DNA from: Candidatus Gottesmanbacteria bacterium
GTDB lineage: Bacteria > Patescibacteriota > Microgenomatia > 2-02-FULL-39-11
NCBI GenBank assembly: GCA_016218275.1
Contig: JACREK010000040.1
Span: 1-5,179 of the forward strand
DNA: 5,179 nucleotides
Reading direction: 5' to 3'
Made by a program: the position numbers and the translations under genes. Every line of letters starts with the position of its first letter. Positions within the stretch are counted from its first letter, which is position 1. Shown one piece after another: positions 1-4,361 of this stretch. Under the pieces are notes generated by a model. The model saw only the letters and a program-made list of their open reading frames with translations. It did not search any database and had not been told where the DNA came from.

Positions 1-897
1 GATGAACAACAAAGATTTGGTGTTGAACAAAGAGCAACTTTACGGGAAAAGGGCAACAGTCCGCATGTCCTGACATTAACCGCCACACCAATCCCCAGAA
101 CCATAGCTTTGACACTCTATGCTGATCTTGATTTGTCCGTCATGGATGAATTGCCCAAAGGAAGACAACTGATAAAAACATTTGTTGTGCCCCCGGAAAA
201 AAGAGAGGCGGCATACAGATGGATAGAAAAACAGATTGAGAATTCAAACCATCAGGAACAAGCCTTCATCATCTGTCCTCTGATTGAGGGATCGGAAAGT
301 TTGACTACAGTGAAAGCCGCCAAAGCGGAATACGAAAGATTAAAAAGTGAAGTTTTTCCCCGCCTTCGGCTGGGGCTTTTACACGGACGGCAGAAGACTA
401 AAGAAAAAGATACGGTGATGAAAAATCTAAAAAATAAAAAATATGACATATTGGTAGCAACGCCTGTGGTTGAAGTGGGCATAGACATCCCTTCTGCAAC
501 TATAATGATGATAGAGGCAGCAGAAAGATTTGGACTGTCCCAACTTCATCAGCTTCGGGGCCGTGTCGGCCGAAGCGTCATCCAGTCTTATTGTCTGCTT
601 TTTACGGACTCGGGAAATCCCAAAATTATAGAAAGGCTGAAATTGCTTGAAACCAATTTCAGCGGACCAAAACTGGCAGAGCTTGATCTAAAACTCCGCG
701 GGGCAGGTGAGCTTTTTGGCACCCGCCAGCATGGCGCTTTGGGACTAAAAATAGCAGACATCTCAGACCTTTCCCTCATCTCTGAAACCAAAGAGGCGGT
801 AAATACTCTTCTTCGGCAAGATCCCGGTCTTTCCCGCTTTCCCCTCTTGAAAAAAGAGGTGCAAAAATATAAAATAGGAAAGATAGCACCTGATTAA
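1..897 (+). CDS. recG: ATP-dependent DNA helicase RecG, C-terminal part (5' truncated by window edge)
   Basis: RecG is a superfamily 2 dsDNA translocase that remodels stalled forks and branch-migrates Holliday junctions. The reading frame is open from base 1 to the TAA at 895-897, giving 298 visible residues of a protein that is usually near 690. The wedge domain and Walker A are therefore outside the window. Visible motifs in order are motif II as DEQQ followed by RFGVEQR (residues 1-11), motif III TATPIPRT (27-34), FIICPLIEGSE (about 89-99), LLHGR (about 126-130), motif V ATPVVEVGIDIPSA (about 153-166) and motif VI QLHQLRGRVGR (181-191). The C-terminal segment with LKLRGAGELFGTRQHG (about 230-245) is typical of RecG and separates it from Mfd. 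The fourth residue of the DExH box is Gln, where RecG normally has His. The gene lies upstream of rpmF on the same strand, separated by a tandem-repeat array. Confidence 0.95.
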   Translation, partial: DEQQRFGVEQRATLREKGNSPHVLTLTATPIPRTIALTLYADLDLSVMDELPKGRQLIKTFVVPPEKREAAYRWIEKQIENSNHQEQAFIICPLIEGSESLTTVKAAKAEYERLKSEVFPRLRLGLLHGRQKTKEKDTVMKNLKNKKYDILVATPVVEVGIDIPSATIMMIEAAERFGLSQLHQLRGRVGRSVIQSYCLLFTDSGNPKIIERLKLLETNFSGPKLAELDLKLRGAGELFGTRQHGALGLKIADISDLSLISETKEAVNTLLRQDPGLSRFPLLKKEVQKYKIGKIAPD

Positions 898-902
898 ATA
901 AT

Positions 903-982
903 CCAATCAACAAATTCTCAAATCAACAAATCATCAAATTTGTATTATTGGATAATTGGATTATTTGATAATTGGATAATTG
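903..982. repeat. Octamer tandem array with inverted halves (array A)
   Basis: The recG-rpmF spacer reads as ten consecutive 8-base units with no slippage. Five units of the form CAAATCAN or CAAATTNN fill 903-942. Five units close to GATAATTG fill 943-982, and three of these are exact (951-958, 967-974, 975-982). The second half is roughly the reverse complement of the first, so a transcript could fold into a long imperfect hairpin. The array starts 5 bases after the recG stop and ends 6 bases before the rpmF ATG. No run of T follows the hairpin, so it is not a classical intrinsic terminator. Periodicity is seen directly; any function is inference. Confidence 0.8.
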
Positions 983-988
983 ATTACT

Positions 989-1150
989 ATGGCTCCTTTA
1001 CCGAAACGTCGACACTCAACCAGAAGAGCCGGATTAAGAGAAAAAATAAATCTTGCCGTAAAACTTGGCAATGCAAATGTTTGCCCAAAATGCCAAAAAG
1101 TAAAATTGCCCCATAGAATTTGTCCTAATTGCGGATTTTATAAACTATAA
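989..1150 (+). CDS. rpmF: 50S ribosomal protein L32 (bL32)
   Basis: This small gene encodes 53 residues, slightly shorter than the 57 of E. coli L32. The N-terminus MAPLPKRRHSTRR is the conserved basic L32 start. The C-terminal half carries a zinc-ribbon with two CxxC pairs, VCPKC (Cys32, Cys35) and ICPNC (Cys45, Cys48), separated by KLPHR. L32 is a late-assembling protein of the large ribosomal subunit. No Shine-Dalgarno sequence precedes the ATG. The 7 bases just upstream follow an ATTGGATAATT block that ends a tandem array, and the same arrangement is found before rpsP. The stop codon TAA (1148-1150) abuts the nusB ATG with no gap, so the two are likely translationally coupled. Confidence 0.95.
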   Translation: MAPLPKRRHSTRRAGLREKINLAVKLGNANVCPKCQKVKLPHRICPNCGFYKL

Positions 1151-1528
1151 ATGAAAAAATTAGACGATCCTCGTCACCTCAAGCGTGTCCAAATTATCCA
1201 GGATCTTTTTGCCCGAAGCTTTGCCAGCGGAAAAACTCTCCGCCAGCTGGCGGATGAAACAGTTCGAAAAATCGACAAAGTTATCCCCCAGATTGACCCT
1301 CTGATTGCACAGTCTGCTCCGGCTTTTCCCATAGATAAAATTGCAAAAATTGACGTTGCAATCCTCCGGCTGGCAATATTTGAGCTGAAATATGAAAAGA
1401 GAGAGCCGGTAAAAGTAGTAATAGATGAGGCAATAGAACTGGCTAAACAGTTCGGGGGAGACGCATCTCCTTCTTTTGTAAACGGGGTTTTGGGAGATAT
1501 TTTAAGTAAAGACACAAATAAAAAATGA
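1151..1528 (+). CDS. nusB: Transcription antitermination factor NusB
   Basis: NusB binds boxA RNA with ribosomal protein S10 (NusE) and supports antitermination of rRNA operons. The 125-residue product has the usual all-helical NusB pattern. The diagnostic C-terminal half includes IAKIDVAILRLAIFEL (about 64-79), PVKVVIDEAIELAKQFGG (about 86-103) and the signature SFVNGVLGDIL (about 108-118). Length is close to the usual 130-140, with a short N-terminus. The start is the ATG directly after the rpmF stop, and no Shine-Dalgarno sequence is visible, which suggests coupling. The 3' end overlaps rnc by four bases (ATGA). A 16-base perfect palindrome sits in frame at 1239-1254 and encodes part of LRQLADE. 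Confidence 0.95.
   Translation: MKKLDDPRHLKRVQIIQDLFARSFASGKTLRQLADETVRKIDKVIPQIDPLIAQSAPAFPIDKIAKIDVAILRLAIFELKYEKREPVKVVIDEAIELAKQFGGDASPSFVNGVLGDILSKDTNKK
1239..1254. repeat. 16-base perfect GC-rich palindrome inside nusB
   Basis: TCCGCCAGCTGGCGGA reads the same on both strands. It is much richer in GC than the surrounding gene and contributes to codons for LRQLADE in the N-terminal helix region of NusB. Perfect palindromes of this kind are often members of dispersed repeat families. I cannot test its copy number from one window. Confidence 0.6.
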
Positions 1529-2226
1529 TAAAAGATATAGATAAAATCCATAAACTGGCAGGGAAACTTGGGATATCCTTTAAAAATGAGGAAAATATTG
1601 CCGCCGCATTTGTCCACCGGTCATTTTTAAACGAAAGCAAAAGTGTCAAAAATTCCAATGAAAGATTGGAATTTTTGGGAGACAGCATTCTGTCTCTTCT
1701 GGTATCCGAGTATTTATATCTTCGGTACCCTTCATTTTCCGAAGGTGAATTGACTAATCTGCGGTCATCGGTAGTAAAAACAAGCACTTTGGCAACCGTT
1801 TCCGGAAAGCTTGATTTCGGTTCATATCTATATCTGTCACGGGGAGAAGAAGAGGGTGGAGGAAGGGAAAATCCTTCGATACTGGCCGATACTTTTGAAG
1901 CTTTTTTGGGAGCTCTCTTTTTGGATCAGGGTCTTTCCGCGGTTAAAAAAATATTAAGCCGTCACCTTTTTCCGTTATTTGATAAAATCCTGAAGGAAAG
2001 CAGTTATAAAGATGCCAAAAGCGTTTATCAGGAAATTATACAGGAACAGACTAAAATTTCTCCGCTTTACAAGGTAATTTCCCAAAAAGGACCCGACCAT
2101 GCCAAGGAGTTTACGGTCGGAGCATATGTGGGAAATTCGCTTCAGGCAACAGGAAGCGGGAAAAGCAAACAGGAGGCAGAAATGAAAGCCGCAGAGAATG
2201 CCCTTGAGAAATGGAGGAAGAAGTAA
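1525..2226 (+). CDS. rnc: Ribonuclease III
   Basis: RNase III cleaves double-stranded RNA in rRNA precursors, mRNAs and structured leaders. The 233-residue length is typical (226 in E. coli). The N-terminal endonuclease domain (about 1-155) has the signature NERLEFLGDSIL with Glu46, Glu49 and Asp53. The second metal-binding motif, ILADTFEAFLGALFLD, supplies Asp122 and Glu125, so the active site is complete. A C-terminal double-stranded RNA-binding domain (about 163-230) shows KSVYQEIIQEQ, GPDHAKEFTVG and the GSGKSKQEAEMKAAENAL helix. The ATG overlaps the nusB stop as ATGA, and the nearest purine-rich block is too far upstream to be a ribosome site, so translational coupling is likely. A 13-bp perfect inverted repeat covers the codons of the catalytic signature. 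An octamer array follows the stop. Confidence 0.97.
   Translation: MIKDIDKIHKLAGKLGISFKNEENIAAAFVHRSFLNESKSVKNSNERLEFLGDSILSLLVSEYLYLRYPSFSEGELTNLRSSVVKTSTLATVSGKLDFGSYLYLSRGEEEGGGRENPSILADTFEAFLGALFLDQGLSAVKKILSRHLFPLFDKILKESSYKDAKSVYQEIIQEQTKISPLYKVISQKGPDHAKEFTVGAYVGNSLQATGSGKSKQEAEMKAAENALEKWRKK
1647..1677. repeat. 13-bp perfect inverted repeat within rnc
   Basis: CAAAAATTCCAAT at 1647-1659 pairs perfectly with 1665-1677 around the five-base loop GAAAG. A further T-G wobble at 1646/1678 is possible. It spans the codons for the RNase III signature NERLEFLG. The pairing is seen directly. A role as an intragenic RNA hairpin or self-cleavage site is inference. Confidence 0.75.
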
Positions 2227-2229
2227 TAT

Positions 2230-2320
2230 AATAATCAAATTATCCAATTCTCAAATTATCCAATTTCAAATTTATTGGTAATTATTGGATAATTGGTAAT
2301 ATTTGTTGATTGGATAATTT
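2230..2320. repeat. Octamer tandem array with inverted halves (array B)
   Basis: The rnc-rpsP spacer is filled by a degenerate array of the same family as the one before rpmF. Its left half has 8-base units AATAATCA (2230-2237), AATTATCC (2238-2245), AATTCTCA (2246-2253) and AATTATCC (2254-2261), then a 7-base unit. Its right half is the inverted version, with GATAATTG (2288-2295) and GATAATTT (2313-2320). The right half is less regular than in array A, with one-base and two-base slips. It starts 3 bases after the rnc stop. ATTGGATAATT (2309-2319) ends exactly 7 bases before the rpsP ATG, the same spacing as at rpmF. Confidence 0.78.
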
Positions 2321-2326
2321 ATATCT

Positions 2327-2557
2327 ATGGCAACAAAAGTCAGATTACAAAGAATGGGCAAAAGAGATCATCCCACTTTTCGGATAGTAGTAGCTGAGGA
2401 GGGGGTAAAAAGAGGCGGGAAAACGGTAGCACAACTGGGATATTACAATCCCAAAACAAACCCGCCCACTTTAAACGTAGATAAGAAAAAACTAGAAATT
2501 TGGCTGGCAAACGGAGCGCAGATGACAGATCCGATACGCAAACTGATTCGACAATAA
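2327..2557 (+). CDS. rpsP: 30S ribosomal protein S16 (bS16)
   Basis: S16 is a small-subunit protein that stabilises 16S rRNA folding early in assembly. The 76-residue product matches the family along its whole length: MATKVRLQRMGKRDHPTFRIVVAEEGVKRGGK at the N-terminus, the hallmark LGYYNPKTNPPTL (about 37-49), and the C-terminal WLANGAQMTDPIRKLI (about 59-74). Length is in the usual 75-90 range. The ATG has no Shine-Dalgarno sequence and lies 7 bases after the end of an octamer array. khpA follows after 14 bases. The rpsP-khpA-trmD order recalls the widespread rpsP-khpA-rimM-trmD operon, here without rimM. Confidence 0.97.
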   Translation: MATKVRLQRMGKRDHPTFRIVVAEEGVKRGGKTVAQLGYYNPKTNPPTLNVDKKKLEIWLANGAQMTDPIRKLIRQ

Positions 2558-2562
2558 AGGAG
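2558..2562 (+). promoter_or_regulatory. Shine-Dalgarno sequence for khpA
   Basis: AGGAG lies 9 bases before the ATG at 2572. It fixes that start over an upstream in-frame ATG at 2500, which would add 24 non-homologous residues overlapping rpsP. It begins directly after the rpsP stop codon. It is the only strong ribosome site I see in the + strand cluster. Confidence 0.8.
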
Positions 2563-2571
2563 AAATTTTCA

Positions 2572-2802
2572 ATGAAAGACTTTCTGCAATATCTGCTATC
2601 TTTGATTGTTGACCATCCGGATGAAATAAAAATAGAAGAAAAAGCTTTCGGTGAAAATACTTTACAGTATATAGTTTCTGCCAATCAGGAAGATATAGGT
2701 AAAATAATCGGAAAAGGCGGAAAAATCATCCAGTCGATAAGAAATGTGGTAAAAATTCTAGCCGTCAAAGAAAATAAACAAATAAGAATTGAGGTAGGAT
2801 AA
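2572..2802 (+). CDS. khpA: KH-domain RNA-binding protein KhpA
   Basis: KhpA is a small single-KH-domain RNA-binding protein. In Gram-positive bacteria it works with KhpB and affects cell division, envelope growth and RNA stability. The 76-residue product starts MKDFLQYLLSLIVDHPDEI and contains the KH core VSANQEDIGKIIGKGGKIIQSIRNVVKILA, with the nucleic-acid-binding GxxG loop as GKGG (about residues 46-49). Length matches the family (about 75-80). The start is chosen from the AGGAG site and the family alignment. The gene is placed directly after rpsP, as in Firmicutes where it is known as ylqC. A heptamer tandem array begins one base after its stop. The partner khpB is not in this window. Confidence 0.93.
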   Translation: MKDFLQYLLSLIVDHPDEIKIEEKAFGENTLQYIVSANQEDIGKIIGKGGKIIQSIRNVVKILAVKENKQIRIEVG

Positions 2803-2803
2803 T

Positions 2804-2873
2804 AATTGTTAATTGTCAATTGTTAATAGTTAAATATCAATTAGCAATTAGCCATTAGCAATTATCAATTGTG
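2804..2873. repeat. Heptamer tandem array with inverted halves (array C) running into trmD start
   Basis: The khpA-trmD spacer is ten consecutive 7-base units without slippage. The first four are AATTGTT-like (2804-2831), a central AAATATC follows (2832-2838), and the last five resemble AATTAGC or AATTATC and end with AATTGTG (2867-2873). The second half is roughly the reverse complement of the first, so a hairpin is possible. The GTG start codon of trmD is inside the last unit. The unit size differs from the octamer arrays upstream of rpmF and rpsP, but the design is the same. Confidence 0.78.
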
Positions 2874-3569
2874 ACAATCTCCATTCTCACTCTCTTCCCC
2901 GAAATCTTTACTCCCATTTTTTCCTCTTCCATTATCGGACGTGCCCAAAAAAAAGGCCTTGTTGATATCCGTTATGTAAATATAAGAGATTTTTCAACCG
3001 ATAAACATCATTCTGTAGACGATAAACCATACGGTGGGGGAGTAGGAATGATATTGCGCGTCGATGTAGTCGAGAAGGCAATCGAAAAGGCAAAAGCGGT
3101 AAAGACACATCGGATGGTGGCCACGTCTGACGTGGACTCCTCCGAGGTGGAGGAATTAAGATCAGGATATACTGAAAAAGTGATCCTCCTTGATCCGAAA
3201 GGAAAACAATTCAATCAATCAAAAGCCCGATCATTTGCTAAATTAGATCACTTAATATTGGTCTGCGGACATTATGAAGGAATAGATGCACGAATTGCCA
3301 ATTTTGTCGATGAAGTAGTTTCCATAGGCAAATATGTCTTAACAGGCGGAGAAATTCCAGCAATGGTAGTTACAGATGCGGTAACCAGACTTACCCCTGG
3401 TGTTTTATCAAAAAAAGAAGCAACTCTTTATGAATCGTACTCAAAAGGAAATCTGTTGGAATATCCTCAGTATACCAGACCGGAAAATTACAAAGGCTAT
3501 CAAGTACCGAAAGTTCTCCTTTCGGGAAATCATAAAAAGATTGGGGAGTGGCAAAGACAAGCTCACTGA
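2871..3569 (+). CDS. trmD: tRNA (guanine-N1-)-methyltransferase TrmD
   Basis: TrmD is a SPOUT methyltransferase that makes m1G37 next to the anticodon using S-adenosylmethionine, preventing +1 frameshifts. The 232 residues start at a GTG, because MTISILTLFPEIF is the family N-terminus. Motifs include VDDKPYGGGVGM (49-60), VILLDPKG (104-111), the knot segments LVCGHYEGIDAR (130-141) and SIGKYVLTGGEIPAM (151-165), Arg173 in the linker TRLTPGVL, and LLEYPQYTRPE (195-205). Three points are odd. About 20 extra residues (near 81-100) are inserted before the first knot strand. The position of the catalytic Asp169 of E. coli appears to be Glu188 (YESYSKG). The usual SIGD is SIGK. The C-terminus is short, ending EWQRQAH. 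No Shine-Dalgarno sequence is present, and the start lies inside a heptamer array. rimM and rplS, frequent neighbours, are absent. Confidence 0.95.
   Translation: MTISILTLFPEIFTPIFSSSIIGRAQKKGLVDIRYVNIRDFSTDKHHSVDDKPYGGGVGMILRVDVVEKAIEKAKAVKTHRMVATSDVDSSEVEELRSGYTEKVILLDPKGKQFNQSKARSFAKLDHLILVCGHYEGIDARIANFVDEVVSIGKYVLTGGEIPAMVVTDAVTRLTPGVLSKKEATLYESYSKGNLLEYPQYTRPENYKGYQVPKVLLSGNHKKIGEWQRQAH
3119..3154. repeat. GC-rich double hairpin inside trmD (candidate in-frame palindromic element)
   Basis: Two adjacent inverted repeats are present. CCACGTC (3121-3127) pairs perfectly with GACGTGG (3129-3135) around one base. TCCTCC (3138-3143) pairs with GGAGGA (3149-3154) around five bases. The block is far richer in GC than the flanking gene. 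It encodes most of the extra segment VATSDVDSSEVEE that E. coli TrmD lacks. Insertion of a mobile palindromic repeat in frame is a plausible origin but is not proved here. Confidence 0.6.
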
Positions 3570-3583
3570 AACAAGTCTTTTTT
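3553..3583 (+). terminator. Weak intrinsic terminator candidate at the end of trmD
   Basis: AAAGAC (3553-3558) can pair with GTCTTT (3575-3580) around a 16-base loop, and the stretch ends in six T (3578-3583). The stem is short, low in GC and overlaps the last trmD codons, so the call is tentative. Its place at the end of the + strand cluster is appropriate. Confidence 0.35.
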
Positions 3584-3638
3584 CCCTACAGTTATCTTAT
3601 CCAAATCGCTTTCACTTTCACTTACCAGTAGCAGCCTC

Positions 3639-3653
3639 CCACCCTCCAGGTGG
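3639..3653. repeat. Short GC-rich hairpin in the trmD/pdxT convergent gap
   Basis: CCACC (3639-3643) pairs with GGTGG (3649-3653) around CTCCA. The 3570-3746 gap is otherwise without a convincing gene. Read on the - strand, the hairpin contains CCACCT followed closely by GAGG, similar to the second hairpin inside trmD. No T-tract follows on either strand. Confidence 0.4.
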
Positions 3654-3746
3654 TCTGAATTGGCACATCCTGATTTTAAGTGGAAATGCAAGAAGAAACC
3701 ATGACCATGTGTATTGTTAAAACACTCTTTGTCCCTCTGACATAAC

Positions 3747-4343
3747 TCAAATCCGATAAATTTTCTTTAAGAAGTATTCATGAAATATTGTTGATGTAAG
3801 CTCCGGATGGAAACAGGCTGCTAAATAGTAATGGTTATCTATCTTCTGTTCACAAGCTATCGTTTCTCCTTCATTCTTGGCAAGTATCTTTACATCCTTT
3901 CCTACCTTTTTTATCCTAGGTGCCCGGATAAAAACTGTATGAATATTGCCTAAACTCGTTTTCACATCTTTGTCGAAAGATTCAGTCTGTCTTCCGTAGG
4001 CATTTCTGTCTATTTCTATATCCATACGCTCTAGTGTTTTCTGATCAGGAGTCTTATGATGTATCATCTTAGCAAGCATAATCGCTCCTGCACAAGTACC
4101 AAATATATTTCTGATTCGCTTCATATCTTCCCACATATCTTCTCTCTCGCATAATTTGTGGAGTGTGGTACTTTCTCCGCCGGGAATGATTAAGGCATCA
4201 AGATTATGGAGGGATTCTTTTGTGCGGACAGGAATAACTTTAATATTTAAATGAAGATTTTTAGCGGCTTGCTTAGTAGCCTCAATATGTTCTATGACAT
4301 CGCCATGGAAGGCGAGTACCCCTATTTTTCTTAATTTCATCAT
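3747..4343 (-). CDS. pdxT: Pyridoxal 5'-phosphate synthase glutaminase subunit PdxT
   Basis: PdxT is a class I glutamine amidotransferase that hydrolyses glutamine and channels ammonia to PdxS for PLP synthesis. The 198 residues match the family's usual 185-200. Visible motifs are IGVLAFHGDVIEH (7-19), LIIPGGESTT (51-60), the nucleophile elbow FGTCAG with Cys84, RNAYGRQTESF (113-123), FIRAP (138-142) and FHPELT with His179 and Glu181, so the catalytic triad is complete. His13 replaces the Gln usually found in the LQG loop (Gln10 in B. subtilis). Two adjacent ATG codons exist (4341-4343 and 4338-4340), and the second fits the family start MKxxxIGVL equally well. No strong Shine-Dalgarno sequence is seen. 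The gene follows pdxS after 18 bases and is surely co-transcribed with it. It converges on trmD. Confidence 0.95.
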   Translation of the reverse strand: MMKLRKIGVLAFHGDVIEHIEATKQAAKNLHLNIKVIPVRTKESLHNLDALIIPGGESTTLHKLCEREDMWEDMKRIRNIFGTCAGAIMLAKMIHHKTPDQKTLERMDIEIDRNAYGRQTESFDKDVKTSLGNIHTVFIRAPRIKKVGKDVKILAKNEGETIACEQKIDNHYYLAACFHPELTSTIFHEYFLKKIYRI

Positions 4344-4361
4344 GGATATTTATCATTGTGA

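Noticed and set aside
552..576. Hairpin in recG (7-bp outer stem, 3-bp inner stem with a two-base bulge)
   Set aside because: It falls on the highly constrained motif VI codons, is imperfect and is followed by no T-tract, so chance from codon use is enough.
843..859. CCTCTT/AAGAGG stem near the end of recG as a terminator
   Set aside because: It lies inside the gene, the stem has only 6 bp and no T-run follows.
898..988. CRISPR-like array in the recG-rpmF spacer
   Set aside because: Units are 8 bases, contiguous and degenerate, with no spacers of 30 bases or so and no cas genes. It is a short tandem repeat.
1174..1787. Overlapping - strand open frames opposite nusB and rnc
   Set aside because: They lie antisense to clear NusB and RNase III genes and have no family resemblance.
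2500..2571. Longer N-terminus for KhpA from an upstream ATG
   Set aside because: It would overlap rpsP and add 24 residues absent from the family. The AGGAG site at 2558-2562 supports the ATG at 2572.
3400..3720. Open frame of about 106 codons overlapping the trmD 3' end and the convergent gap
   Set aside because: Most of it lies in another frame over conserved trmD codons, the rest has no recognisable protein features, and no ribosome site precedes it.
3690..3746. Terminator for pdxT on the - strand
   Set aside because: I found no stable GC-rich stem followed by T residues in the - strand direction just past the pdxT stop.
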